Below are positions 14,557 through 24,426 of a stretch of 40,541 bases of DNA, one piece after another. Position 1 is the first letter of the stretch. Each line of letters starts with the position of its first letter. A program made the position numbers and the translations under genes. Source of the stretch: an uncultured Lachnospiraceae bacterium (lineage in GTDB: Bacteria > Bacillota > Clostridia > Lachnospirales > Lachnospiraceae); contig CALEFO010000213.1 of NCBI GenBank assembly GCA_937877165.1, positions 1-40,541 of the forward strand, written 5' to 3'. The notes below the pieces were generated by a model. That model was given only the letters and a program-made list of their open reading frames with translations. It ran no database searches and was not told where the DNA came from.

Positions 14557-17500
14557 TCATTCCGCTTTCTTTGGCTGCACTGAAATCTCTCTCTGCAGAT
14601 GAAACGAATAAAGGATCCGCTCCGTCACAGGAAGCTGCAGCATCTTCGAGAGGGCCTGCGCATAATAGTCCAGCTGCACCCGGTAGCGGTCCGCCAGCTT
14701 CTCCATGCTTCTCACCCGGTCCGTCTTGTAGTCCACAACCACGGCGTGGAGGTTCTCCCCTTCTCCCTCCAGGAAAAAGGCATCGATAATACCCTGAATC
14801 AGGATCGTCTCCTCCCCGGGGAACCCGGCATTCAGACGGCTTGCCGGAATGCCGAGAACAAAGGGCTGCTCTCTTTTCAAAACGTTTCTCCCGTCTGCCA
14901 CCGCCATACGCGCCGCCGTCTTCGATCGAAGAAACGGGAGGAACCGTTCCGGCGTCAGCACCGCCGCGTATTCCTTCGGAATCTCTCCCGCACCGAGAAG
15001 CTCCGCCACCCGCTGTTCGAACGCTTCTGCGGTCACCGCGGAAGGCTCCTTCCAGACATGATAGTCGATCTTCTCGCACATCCGGTGAATCGCAGTTCCG
15101 CGCGCGCTGCCAGACAGCGGCACCGCCTTTTCGGCAGAATGATCCGAATCCTGCTGCCCCGCCTCTTCCATGGCAAAGCGCGGGATGGGGAGCTCTTTTT
15201 CCTCCCTCCCGGGAAGCCCAGGTTCCTTTCTGCCCTCTGTTGCCGCATCCTCCTCTCCGGGATACAGCTGTGCCGCGCCCTCACCCGGCTGCAGCATTTC
15301 ACCTTCTGTGAGCATGGAGGAGCGCTTGAGCTCCGTCACCGTCGTCTTCGTATACAAGCCGCGCAGGTTCTCATAGGGATATCGGTAGGAGAAGCGTTTC
15401 TCCAGCTCTTTGGCAAGCTCCTGATCCGGAAGCGCAGAAGGCCCGCCATCCTCCATCAGATGAAGAGTCCGAAGAAGTTCTCCCTGCGCAGCCCGGTTTT
15501 CAAGCTCCGACAGGCGAAGATCCGAGACGGACACTCTCCGCAGGCGGATCGGCTCCTCTCCTTCCGCCTTCAGTGCCTCTATACTCTCCAGAATCAGGGA
15601 AAGATATCCCGAGGAGGAGCGGATCATGGAAACTGGAAGATGCTGCGCAGGAAGGCAGACCGCTGCCATTGCCGTCTGCACCTTCTGCTCCGTTCTCTTT
15701 GCATCACGGACAAAGCCGGTCAGAATCAGCTTCTCCTTCGCTCTTGTCATTGCGACATACAAAACACGAAGCTCCTCACCGAGTGCATCCTTCGCAATCT
15801 TCGCCGCAACGGTCTTCTGCCGGAGCGTTGGCATGCTGCTGCGAAGCTCCGGCACAACAAGACTTACGCCAAGTCCCAGATCCGTATCCACAATCAAAGA
15901 GCCGGTAAGATCCCTGGAGAAGGGATGCCTTGCCCCCAGCCCGCAGACAAAGCAAACCGGATATTCCAGTCCCTTGCTCTTGTGGATGGTGGTCAGGCGC
16001 ACCACATCCGCGTTCTCGTCCAGAACACTTGCCTCTCCATAGTCCACGTCGAATTCATGCATCTGGTCAATGTAGCGGAGAAACCGGAAAAGGCCCGCGT
16101 AATCGCCCTGCTCGAAGGATCCCGCCTTCACAAGAAGCGAGTGGAGGTTTGCGGCCCGCCTTGCGCCTGCCGGAAGAGCCCGCACATAATCCTCGTATCC
16201 TGTGCTGCGAATGAGCTCGCCGACCAGCTCGTGAATCGGTGTCGTCGCCATCTTTTCCCGATAGTGCCGAAGCCATACCAGAAACTCCCTGCAGTGACTG
16301 CGAATTGCCTCAGATACTCCTGTTTCAGCGGACTCTTCCCCGGCGTTTTCTCCGCCACAGGCCTCCTCTCCTGCTGCCGCAAGCACACAGTCGTACAGAA
16401 GCTTTCCCCCATCGTCCCGGAAAATACCGCGGAGAGCTCCGATCTCATCCTGCGAAAATCCTCCGAAATACCCCCGCAGCACGCCGTACAGCGGAATATC
16501 CTGTCTCGGATTGTCGATGACGCGGAGCGCCTGCAGCACCACGCGGATTTCCTCCGCAGAAAAATAGCCTCCCTTATATTCCAGATACAGAGGGATCCCT
16601 TCCTTCTCGAACACCTCCCGGAATGCATCCTGTCTGCTGGAGGTCGATCGAAGAAGGATCACGATATCCCCGTACCGTGCAGGGCGAAGCTTCCCGGTTT
16701 CCTCGTCGGTGATGGGAAGCGTTCCCACCAGTTCCCGGATTCTCTGGGCCACGGCGAGCGCTTCCTTGCGTGCAGAGGAGAGCGCCGCAACGGGATCCTC
16801 TTCTTCCGCTGCATCAAAAGCCGCATCCTGCTCCGCGTCCCGGGAAGCGTCTTCCTTCCTGCTGCCGTCCACGAGAAGAAGCTCCGTCTGATACGGATCC
16901 AGCTCCTTTGAGGCTTCCGGATCCCGCTCTCTGAACGCTTCTGCTTCCGGCACACCCAGCTCCGGATAGGCGGCTCCTGGTTTCAAAGAAACCCTCTCGT
17001 CATACTCCACGCCGCCGATCTCCCGGCGCATGATCTTGGTAAAAACCGCATTGGCCGCGTCCAGCACTTCCTTCCGGGAGCGGAAATTCTGATCGAGATC
17101 AATCCTCTCTGTCTCTTTATCGTCCTCGCGGTAGGTCTCGTATTTCTCCTCGAAGATCTCCGGCCTTGCATTCCGGAAGCGGTAAATGCTCTGCTTGACG
17201 TCCCCCACCATGAAGCGGGCATAGCGCCCAGTTCCGGAACCGGAAAAGCCCGCACCCTTTTCTTTCGCAATCGCAGACAAAAGGAGCTCCTGCACCTCAT
17301 TGCTGTCCTGATACTCGTCGATCAGAATCTCGTCAAAATACTTCCGGTAGCCCTCTGCTGCCTTCCGAAGGACAAGGGTTCCGTCCTCCTTTCTCTCCAC
17401 CAGAATGTTCAGCGCCATGTGCTCCAGGTCCGAGAAGTCAATGACATTTTTTTCCTTCTTGACTTCCTGCAAAAGCTCCCTGTAACCGAGCGTCAGATCC

Positions 17501-18555
17501 AGAAGCGTCCGGACCGGACCTTCTGCCTGCTGCATTCTCTGCACCGTAAGAGACGGCTCCTCCGAGATGCTGTCGGAAAGGATCTGCATTCTTTTCTTCA
17601 GCTGCGTGCGGAGCTCCTGCACGTCCTCCTTCTTCGTCTCGCTGATCCCCTGCTTTTCTGCTCCGCGGATCACGGGAAGCCGTTCCAGCGGATAGGAAGC
17701 AACGGAAAGAAGCATCCCGCGGAGCTTCTCCATATCCGTCTCCCGCATTGCTTCTTCCTCCAGCGCGCACAGCTTTCCGAAAAGCTCGTCCTCTTCCTTC
17801 TCCAAAAGCTCCTGATAAGGAAACGGGCCGTCCGGAAGCCGCGTGATGCGGAGCATCGCCTGATGAAGCATGGCAAGCTCGGACAAGGCCTGCGCCTGCT
17901 CTCTCAGAACCGCCTGATACCACGGGGAAGCAAAAAGGTCTGCCGCGCTCTCTGCGTGATAATCGCCTTTTCTCTCCTCCAGCCAGACCCCCGGATAGGG
18001 ATGAGAGTCCGCCGCCTGATAGAGATTCCGGATCAGATCTTCCAAGCCCTCATCGCTTCGTCCCGGGCAGAAATAATCCGCGCAGGCAAGAAACGCCGGA
18101 TCCTTCGCCGCATACTGCTCCTCCAGGAAGCGCTTCATCACATCCTTTTCCAGAAGAGGGCTTTCCGTGTCGTCCATCTGCCGAAATCCCGGGTCCAGCC
18201 CAATCTCGCTGAAATTATTGCGCAGAAGGAACGTGCAGAAGCTGTCGATCGTCGTAATCTGCGCATTGTGAAGAAGCGTCTCCTGGCGCTGCAGATGCCG
18301 GTCTCCAGGACGCTCTTCCAGCCTTTTCGAAACCGCGCGGGCAATCCGCTCCCGCATTTGGGCCGCCGCCGCGCGGGTAAAGGTCACGACAAGGAGGCGG
18401 TCGATGTCCAAGGGCTTCTCGCCCTCACTGATCATGCGGACGATCCGCTCCACCAAAACCGCGGTTTTGCCGCTTCCCGCCGCTGCGGACACCAGCACGT
18501 TGTGATTTCTGGCATTTAATATTTTCTTCTGCTTTTCTGTAAATTTGATTGCCAC
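14557..18555 (-). CDS. addA: ATP-dependent helicase/nuclease subunit A
   Basis: Large subunit (1332 residues) of the AddAB helicase-nuclease, which resects double-strand ends for RecA loading. It begins with Walker A (VSAAAGSGKTAVLVERI) and the UvrD-type motifs VVTFTRAAAAQM, TIDSFC, LIDEYQDSN, VGDVKQSIYRFR, RLTTIHKSKGLEYPVCF and VLYVAMTRAKEKL. The C-terminal RecB-type nuclease has VVVDYKTDR. It is about 100 residues longer than the Bacillus protein; the extra length is in acidic, low-complexity inserts (around 565-595, 740-760 and 1085-1150) between conserved blocks. The start codon is GTG with GAGG upstream. It follows addB by 127 nt. Confidence 0.95.
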   Translation of the reverse strand: MAIKFTEKQKKILNARNHNVLVSAAAGSGKTAVLVERIVRMISEGEKPLDIDRLLVVTFTRAAAAQMRERIARAVSKRLEERPGDRHLQRQETLLHNAQITTIDSFCTFLLRNNFSEIGLDPGFRQMDDTESPLLEKDVMKRFLEEQYAAKDPAFLACADYFCPGRSDEGLEDLIRNLYQAADSHPYPGVWLEERKGDYHAESAADLFASPWYQAVLREQAQALSELAMLHQAMLRITRLPDGPFPYQELLEKEEDELFGKLCALEEEAMRETDMEKLRGMLLSVASYPLERLPVIRGAEKQGISETKKEDVQELRTQLKKRMQILSDSISEEPSLTVQRMQQAEGPVRTLLDLTLGYRELLQEVKKEKNVIDFSDLEHMALNILVERKEDGTLVLRKAAEGYRKYFDEILIDEYQDSNEVQELLLSAIAKEKGAGFSGSGTGRYARFMVGDVKQSIYRFRNARPEIFEEKYETYREDDKETERIDLDQNFRSRKEVLDAANAVFTKIMRREIGGVEYDERVSLKPGAAYPELGVPEAEAFRERDPEASKELDPYQTELLLVDGSRKEDASRDAEQDAAFDAAEEEDPVAALSSARKEALAVAQRIRELVGTLPITDEETGKLRPARYGDIVILLRSTSSRQDAFREVFEKEGIPLYLEYKGGYFSAEEIRVVLQALRVIDNPRQDIPLYGVLRGYFGGFSQDEIGALRGIFRDDGGKLLYDCVLAAAGEEACGGENAGEESAETGVSEAIRSHCREFLVWLRHYREKMATTPIHELVGELIRSTGYEDYVRALPAGARRAANLHSLLVKAGSFEQGDYAGLFRFLRYIDQMHEFDVDYGEASVLDENADVVRLTTIHKSKGLEYPVCFVCGLGARHPFSRDLTGSLIVDTDLGLGVSLVVPELRSSMPTLRQKTVAAKIAKDALGEELRVLYVAMTRAKEKLILTGFVRDAKRTEQKVQTAMAAVCLPAQHLPVSMIRSSSGYLSLILESIEALKAEGEEPIRLRRVSVSDLRLSELENRAAQGELLRTLHLMEDGGPSALPDQELAKELEKRFSYRYPYENLRGLYTKTTVTELKRSSMLTEGEMLQPGEGAAQLYPGEEDAATEGRKEPGLPGREEKELPIPRFAMEEAGQQDSDHSAEKAVPLSGSARGTAIHRMCEKIDYHVWKEPSAVTAEAFEQRVAELLGAGEIPKEYAAVLTPERFLPFLRSKTAARMAVADGRNVLKREQPFVLGIPASRLNAGFPGEETILIQGIIDAFFLEGEGENLHAVVVDYKTDRVRSMEKLADRYRVQLDYYAQALSKMLQLPVTERILYSFHLQREISVQPKKAE

Positions 18556-18682
18556 GTTTTCTTTTTTCCTCGTATCATCGCTTTACCGTCCCGCTTCACC
18601 CCTCCGCGCAGCTTTCACTGCACGAATCCCCGGGCACAAGAATTCAGCCGGAACGGTACTGCATGAAAACTCTTCCCGGACT

Positions 18683-21600
18683 CTACCGGATGTCCCGGTA
18701 GTCGTACCCCGGAATCCGCACATCGAACCCGCACACATTCTGGTACGGGCAGTAGGTGCAGGCCGAAAGATCCTTGCGGATCCTTACCGGGGAAGCATCC
18801 GTTCTTCCCTCCAGAATGTCCTCGGCAAGGAGACAGATTTTCTCCCGGAGCTCGTCCCGAAGCGCCTGATATTCTTCCTGTGAAATCACCCTGCTGGAGG
18901 CCGCAAAGCCGCCTTTTTTCAAAAGCTTCACCGGAATGACCTCCGAAGAGGACGCTCCGCTTGCAAGTCCGCGGTCCAGATGCTCCAGAATCTCCGGCTC
19001 ACTTCCGACAAGGCCCTTCGGGCGAAGGTGTCCCCGGATGCTGTGCGTCTCCATATTCCTCGCCGTTTCCTCACTGGAGCGTCCCATTTCCTCCAGAATG
19101 CACGCCGACTCCTTCGCATCCAGCATCGGGTCGTCAAACCGGTAGTACAGCATGGCAGCCGGGATCACCTGCGTGCCCGGCCTTCTTCTCTCAAGGAGTC
19201 TGACCTGTGCCTCCATGTACAGCATCAGCTGAAGCTGAAGCCCCGCCCGCATCATCGAAAGGTCCAGATCACGATTTCCGGACTTATAATCCACGATCTT
19301 CACGAGGAGCCTTTCCCCCTCGCGGCACAGATCCACCCGGTCAATCCGTCCCTCCAAAACAAGTACCCCGCCGCCCGGAAGATCATATTGGAATGTCCCA
19401 TCCCGTCCGAAGCTCTGTTCCAGATATGCCGGTTCGAAATCGCCCTGCTGCAGCTGATACTGCAGGGTATCCACGGTCCGCTCAAGGATTCTCTGAAGGC
19501 GTTTTATCTGGTAGGTGCTCCTCGCCGTGGCATACAGAATCTGATCATGATACCCGCCTGCCGTCTCTGTAAGGGCGCTCTCTGCCAGTTCCTTTCCCTG
19601 CTGTCTGGAATAGGACGCCCAGAGAAGGCCTTTTTCCCGAAGGAGCTGTCCGAACCTCTGCACGCTCTCATGCAGGATGGTTCCGGAATCCTTCGGCTCC
19701 AGCGTGTACTCCTCCCGTTCCTTCAGCCTCAGCCCGTACTGAAGGAACTGGCGAAGATAACACTGGGCCGCAGTCTCCAGCCGGGTAACCGAGCCCTGAA
19801 CCTTTCCCTGATACAGAATCCTCGCCGTCCTCTCTGTGACAGGAACGGGCCGGTAGTGAAGAAAGGCCGCTTCCCTAAGCTGCCGGATTCTTCTTCCTTC
19901 GCATCTTCTCCCTGCGCAGAACCCATAGATAGTGAGAAATTCCCGCTCCCTTCCGGCATCCAGCAGATACCGCCCGTCCGCGTAGTCGCGCATGGCGCCT
20001 GCAAGAAGTCCCGATGCATCCGCCATCGAAGCCAGCTGCCTTGACGCCGGAAGCTCTTCCGGAATCTCCACCGGAATTCCCGGATACAGCTGCTGCAAAA
20101 GTCCGATCAGATACGACGGGCGAAGGCTCCCCCCGTCTCCCGCCGTCTTGACCCAGGAGACATAGAGAAGGTCCTTCGGCTTTGTCATGTTCATGTACAG
20201 GTACAGGCGCTGAATGTACATCTGCTGCCGCGGCGTCGGCGCAAGCTCCGCGCCGCTTCCCGAAAGCGCATCCGTTCCCTGCAGAAACTCCCGGTCAAGG
20301 TCGGAAATCAGCCCGCCCCTTGAGACACCCTGCGGGATATTTCCGTCGTTTACGCCGAGGAAAAACAGGACCTTCACCTCAGAAAGCCTCGTCCTTTCCA
20401 TGTCCCCGACAAGAATCCGGTCTGCCTGCTGCGGAAGCGTTCCGAGACGGATTTCTTCGAATCCGGCCTCCACCAGCTCCAGAAAATCCTTCGCGGAGAT
20501 CTTCTCATCCCCAAGAAGCTCATACAGCTCATCCAGAAGATGAATCACCGCGCCGTAAATCTGGCGGTACTCCATGGAGGCCGCCGTACTGCCTGCCGCC
20601 TCAAAGCGGTCCGCCTGCTCCTGCAGCTGCTTACCCGCGCGGATGCCGGTCAGGAACGCGTACAGGGCTCTCGTCCTCTCCATGGCCGTCGCATGTCCCA
20701 GGTCCCGCAGAGGTCCAATTCCCGAAAGGAACTTGACCCGCATTTCCTCAAATTCTTCATCAAAGGCCGTTTCCCACCGCTTCCTTGACGCAATTCCGCG
20801 CCGCAGGCAGTAATTCTCCAGGCGGTCCACCTCATCCTCCGTAAGGCCGGTGAGGCCGCTTCTTAAATAACGAAACACCGTCTCATAGGTGTAATCGCCA
20901 TTTCCAATCTCCAGACCGCCGCGAATCGTCTCCGTCAAAGGATTCTGTAGCACCGCGCGGCTGGTATCAAGATAAACAGGAATGCCCATTCTCTCTGCGC
21001 CGATCCGGATCTCGTCCTCATAGGCAGGAAGGTTTCCCGTGACAACGGCAAAATCCCGGTAGTGGTAGCCCTTCCTGGCAATCAGCTCACAAATCCGCAG
21101 GAACATCTGCCGGACCTCCGCCGCCGGATTGCTGGCAAGGAACAAATGAACGGGAAGATCTGCCCTTGCCTCTCTTCTTTGGTACGGCCGGACCGGATAA
21201 CGGAACAGCGACTTCTCCAGATGCGCCAGCGCAGGATTTCCCGCAAACCGTGCCGGACTCCTTCGGCCCTCCGCATCTCCAATCTGCCAGTCCTCCTCGT
21301 GCACAATTCCGTTCTGCGCCGCCATGCGGCAGATTTGCGCCACGGTCTTCCTTGTGAGAGAAAACAAATCCTGCTCTTCGAACGAAGCTCCCTGCATCAC
21401 CTCGCGGATCGGTGTGCCGCCATCCTCTCCGTAATCCAGAGAAAAGATGACTTCTCTCGCATTCTGCATCAGGGCAAGAAGGACGCGGTACTGCACCGGT
21501 GTAAAGCCGGTAAAGCCGTCGAAAACAATCGTGCTCTCCCGGATCAGCTCCGATCCCGGCACCGCCTCTGCAAGAAGATCCAGGGTCTCTTCGCCCGTGA

Positions 21601-22147
21601 TGTACCGGTTCTTCCGCTCCTCCAGAAAGGCTTCATACAAAACCTTCAGATCACGGAGTCTCGCCGCCAGCCCTCCCTGGCCGCCTGCCGCTGCGCTTTT
21701 TGCAAGCTCCTCCGCCTTCTGCGGAGAAATGCCGTACTGCATGAACTCCGAGATGACAGACTTCACCTCCGCGATCATGCCGGGCTTCTCGATGCCGTTT
21801 CCGAGAAGGACAAGATCCTTCCGGCAGCGGGACACGAGTCTGCGAAGAAGGAGCGTTTTCCCCATGTCGTCCAGAACGCCCCGCGCATCCGCCCCAACCT
21901 CCTCGAAGATACGGTGCGAGAGTCTTCCGAAGGAAAGAACATCCACGTTCAGAATTCCGCCGCGCTCTCCCGCCGCCAGAACCATTTCCTTCTGCGTCTG
22001 CATGGTGTACTGATCCGGCACGACGATGAAAAAATTCCCAGAAAAATCCTGCCGGTCCAGGGCCGCCCCGGCCCTTGCCATCGCCCATTTATGAAGCGCA
22101 CTGCTCTTGCCCGCGCCGGAGGCGCCCAGACAGAATCGATAACCCAT
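18683..22147 (-). CDS. addB: ATP-dependent helicase/nuclease subunit B
   Basis: Partner of AddA, 1154 residues, with a helicase-like fold and a second nuclease. The N-terminus has a P-loop (GASGAGKSSAL). The C-terminal nuclease shows VKIVDYKSGNRDLDL. The iron-sulfur staple is visible: an isolated cysteine in AAQCYLRQFLQYGL (about 800) and the C-terminal CTYCPYQNVCGFD. The order addB-addA, same strand, is the usual Firmicutes operon. AGGATAAAGCC precedes the ATG. The 168-nt gap before it carries the terminator of the uracil permease gene. Confidence 0.95.
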   Translation of the reverse strand: MGYRFCLGASGAGKSSALHKWAMARAGAALDRQDFSGNFFIVVPDQYTMQTQKEMVLAAGERGGILNVDVLSFGRLSHRIFEEVGADARGVLDDMGKTLLLRRLVSRCRKDLVLLGNGIEKPGMIAEVKSVISEFMQYGISPQKAEELAKSAAAGGQGGLAARLRDLKVLYEAFLEERKNRYITGEETLDLLAEAVPGSELIRESTIVFDGFTGFTPVQYRVLLALMQNAREVIFSLDYGEDGGTPIREVMQGASFEEQDLFSLTRKTVAQICRMAAQNGIVHEEDWQIGDAEGRRSPARFAGNPALAHLEKSLFRYPVRPYQRREARADLPVHLFLASNPAAEVRQMFLRICELIARKGYHYRDFAVVTGNLPAYEDEIRIGAERMGIPVYLDTSRAVLQNPLTETIRGGLEIGNGDYTYETVFRYLRSGLTGLTEDEVDRLENYCLRRGIASRKRWETAFDEEFEEMRVKFLSGIGPLRDLGHATAMERTRALYAFLTGIRAGKQLQEQADRFEAAGSTAASMEYRQIYGAVIHLLDELYELLGDEKISAKDFLELVEAGFEEIRLGTLPQQADRILVGDMERTRLSEVKVLFFLGVNDGNIPQGVSRGGLISDLDREFLQGTDALSGSGAELAPTPRQQMYIQRLYLYMNMTKPKDLLYVSWVKTAGDGGSLRPSYLIGLLQQLYPGIPVEIPEELPASRQLASMADASGLLAGAMRDYADGRYLLDAGREREFLTIYGFCAGRRCEGRRIRQLREAAFLHYRPVPVTERTARILYQGKVQGSVTRLETAAQCYLRQFLQYGLRLKEREEYTLEPKDSGTILHESVQRFGQLLREKGLLWASYSRQQGKELAESALTETAGGYHDQILYATARSTYQIKRLQRILERTVDTLQYQLQQGDFEPAYLEQSFGRDGTFQYDLPGGGVLVLEGRIDRVDLCREGERLLVKIVDYKSGNRDLDLSMMRAGLQLQLMLYMEAQVRLLERRRPGTQVIPAAMLYYRFDDPMLDAKESACILEEMGRSSEETARNMETHSIRGHLRPKGLVGSEPEILEHLDRGLASGASSSEVIPVKLLKKGGFAASSRVISQEEYQALRDELREKICLLAEDILEGRTDASPVRIRKDLSACTYCPYQNVCGFDVRIPGYDYRDIR

Positions 22148-22243
22148 GGCTTTATCCTATCCCTTAGCCGCAGACCACCTGCGGCTCTTTCCTTTTTCCC
22201 ATTATCATACCATGTATTCCGTGCGGCCCACCTCATTTTCCCA

Positions 22244-22295
22244 CAGCAAAACCGCCTCCCCAGCCGTATTCACACGGCCGAAAAGGCGGTTGCTG
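22244..22295 (-). terminator. Terminator after the uracil permease gene
   Basis: AACCGCCT (22250-22257) pairs with AGGCGGTT (22284-22291), extended by CAGC/GCTG at the base, and an inner CCGT/ACGG hairpin sits within the loop. On the minus strand the stem ends GGCGGTTTT, a short U-run. It separates uraA from addB. Confidence 0.6.
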
Positions 22296-22315
22296 CATAT
22301 TCTCTGTAATTCTCT

Positions 22316-23719
22316 TTATGCGTTGTGGTGCTTCTTCTCCGCTTCATCCGCGAAGTTCTCACCCTGGTGAATCTGAAGGTCCACACCGGTTGTGTTGGGC
22401 TCTTCATCCTCGAACTTGTAATCCTTGCCGGGAAGAATTGCGTTCAGGAGAATACCGACAAGGGATCCGGTTGCAAGTCCGGAGAAGCTGATGGCGCCGA
22501 AGGAGATGGCACCGGCATCGGAGTAGTTGATACCGATCGACAGAACCAGGATCAGTGCTGCGATCAAAACGTTGCGGCTCTTGGAGAAATCAACGTGCGT
22601 CTCAACCAGGTTCCGGACACCGACTGCGGAAATCATGCCGTACAGGACGAGTGAAATGCCGCCGATGGTTGCAGAAGGCATCACCTCGATGATGGCTGCG
22701 AACTTCGGGCAGAAGGAAAGGACTGCCGCGATCACGGCTGCAAGACGAATGACTGCGGGATCAAAAACCTTGGTCAGTGTCAGGACGCCCGTGTTCTCAC
22801 CATAGGTGGTGTTCGCCGGTGCACCGAACAAAGATGCCAGAGTCGTTGCAAGGCCATCACCGGTCAGAGTTCTGTGAAGTCCCGGATCCTTGATGTAGTT
22901 TTTGCCGACTGTGGAGGAAATGGCAGAAATATCACCAATGTGCTCCATCATAGTTGCAAATGCAATCGGAACGATGGTAACAACAGAAGCAAACAGAAGG
23001 CCTCCATCCAGCTTGCCGCCGGTGAAGATCGAAAATACCGTATTTTCATAATGAATCGGGAAACCGATCCACGCTGCCTCGCGGACAGGCGTGAAATCAA
23101 TGTTGCCGCTTACCGCAGCGACCAGGTAGGATGCAATAACACCCAGAAGAATCGGGATGATCTTGACCATTCCCTTGCCCCAGATGTTGCAGACGATGAC
23201 CACAACAATGGCGACCAACGCGATGACCCAGTTCGTCTCGCAGTTCGTGATGGCTGACTTGGAAAGGTTTAATCCGATGGCAATGATGATCGGTCCCGTG
23301 ACAACCGGCGGGAAGAACTTCATAACCTTGTTGGCGCCGAATACACGGAACAGTCCTGCCAGTACCAGGTAAACAAGCCCTGCACAGGCGACGCCGAAGC
23401 AGGCGTATGGAAGCAGCTCACTCGGCGTTCCATCCGCATTCAGCGGTGCGATCGCCGCATATCCGCCAAGGAAGGCGAAGGACGATCCCAGGAATGCCGG
23501 AACCTTTCTCTTGGTGATCAGATGGAACAGGAGCGTTCCAAGGCCCGCGAACAGCAGGGTCGTGGAAACATCCAGTCCCGTCAGAAGTGGTACCAGAACC
23601 GTTGCGCCGAACATTGCGAACACATGCTGAAAGCCCAGGATTGCAATCTTGGGCGCCCCCAGCGAAGATGCGTCGTAAATAGGCTGATCTCCGACTACAG
23701 TTTTCTTTTTGTTACTCAT
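22316..23719 (-). CDS. uraA: Uracil permease (NCS2 family)
   Basis: Membrane symporter of 467 residues of the NCS2 nucleobase family. The motif APANTTYGENTGVLTLT and MEHIGDISAIS (with its conserved glutamate) are those of uracil permeases rather than xanthine ones. About 12-14 hydrophobic segments span the protein. The frame is open 35 codons upstream, but GAGGGAG before the ATG at 23719 fixes the start. Just upstream the leader has a small hairpin (GTTAC/GTAAC) next to the ribosome-binding site; I see no PyrR-type binding loop. It stands alone between the YtxH-like gene and addB. Confidence 0.92.
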   Translation of the reverse strand: MSNKKKTVVGDQPIYDASSLGAPKIAILGFQHVFAMFGATVLVPLLTGLDVSTTLLFAGLGTLLFHLITKRKVPAFLGSSFAFLGGYAAIAPLNADGTPSELLPYACFGVACAGLVYLVLAGLFRVFGANKVMKFFPPVVTGPIIIAIGLNLSKSAITNCETNWVIALVAIVVVIVCNIWGKGMVKIIPILLGVIASYLVAAVSGNIDFTPVREAAWIGFPIHYENTVFSIFTGGKLDGGLLFASVVTIVPIAFATMMEHIGDISAISSTVGKNYIKDPGLHRTLTGDGLATTLASLFGAPANTTYGENTGVLTLTKVFDPAVIRLAAVIAAVLSFCPKFAAIIEVMPSATIGGISLVLYGMISAVGVRNLVETHVDFSKSRNVLIAALILVLSIGINYSDAGAISFGAISFSGLATGSLVGILLNAILPGKDYKFEDEEPNTTGVDLQIHQGENFADEAEKKHHNA

Positions 23720-23754
23720 ATTTCTCCCTCTACCCGTTACTCCGTAACAGGATT

Positions 23755-23800
23755 TCATAACAAGGGCCGGGGAAGAACCATTCTTCCCTGGCCTTTGGAA
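23755..23800 (-). terminator. Putative terminator of the YtxH-like gene
   Basis: A stem of about 13 bp with GGCC-GGGAAGAA arms and a 3-nt loop lies in the 101 nt between the YtxH-like stop codon and uraA. One pair is G-T on the plus strand and A-C on the minus strand. A weak U-rich stretch (TTGTT) follows on the minus strand. Confidence 0.45.
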
Positions 23801-23820
23801 TGCACTGTATTCTGAGGCAC

Positions 23821-24426
23821 TCACTCTTCCTCATCAAAAAAACGCTCGACACTCGGTGTCTTGCTCTCTTCCGAAGCTGCTGTCTCTTCCGGTGCGGAAG
23901 CTCCTGCCTCTTCCGGCTTCTCCAGGTTCTCCTTCGGAACCTGTGCGTCCGCATTCTCCGCTTCCTCCGCTCCTGACTCTGCCTTACTGGAGGCTGTGGC
24001 TGCCTCTGCCGTCTCCTCGGCCTCCTCGTAAATCTCCTCCAGGTCTTCCTCCTTTTCACGGAGAATCTCACGAATCTTCGTTGCCGAGTCCTTTACGGTC
24101 TTGCCGACCTCTGTTGCTGCCTCTCCGACGGCATTAAAAACCTCTTCCCCCCTCGGCCCGACTGCTTCCTTCACCTTGTCCATGGCCTGACGGGAGCTGT
24201 GCTGAATGGTGGTATACGCTCGATTGGCCGCCTGCTTGATCGTCTCGGCCGTCTCCTCAAACTCGTCCTCATCCGAATCGGACGCACCGCCCTCAAGCTT
24301 CTCAATATCCTCGAAGTCCGAAGCGTCAAAGCTCTCCTCTTCCTTCTTCGTCAGATAGCTGTAAACTCCGTATGCCGCTGCTCCGACCAGCGCTGTTCCC
24401 AGAATCATCTTCCCAAATTTCCCCAT
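23821..24426 (-). CDS. YtxH-like acidic membrane-anchored protein
   Basis: 201 residues: a Gly-rich N-terminal membrane helix (KMILGTALVGAAAYGVYSYL), typical of YtxH-type proteins, then a highly acidic region (34-65), an amphipathic helical stretch with repeated Ala/Val/Lys (66-115), and a long Glu/Ala-rich disordered tail (120-201). The middle part resembles apolipoprotein- or LEA-like helices that lie on membranes. Function is not known. GGAGG 6 nt before the ATG. The gene is divergent from the TetR regulator at 24838, and the shared 411-nt gap holds palindromes, so TetR control of this gene is possible. Confidence 0.7.
   Translation of the reverse strand: MGKFGKMILGTALVGAAAYGVYSYLTKKEEESFDASDFEDIEKLEGGASDSDEDEFEETAETIKQAANRAYTTIQHSSRQAMDKVKEAVGPRGEEVFNAVGEAATEVGKTVKDSATKIREILREKEEDLEEIYEEAEETAEAATASSKAESGAEEAENADAQVPKENLEKPEEAGASAPEETAASEESKTPSVERFFDEEE

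Noticed and set aside
14599..16911. A 770-codon open frame antisense to addA
   Set aside because: It mirrors the real gene, has no domain pattern and is rich in Arg/His/Leu as expected of an antisense shadow. Similar long shadows lie opposite dapL, nadE, guaB, glnS, addB and others.
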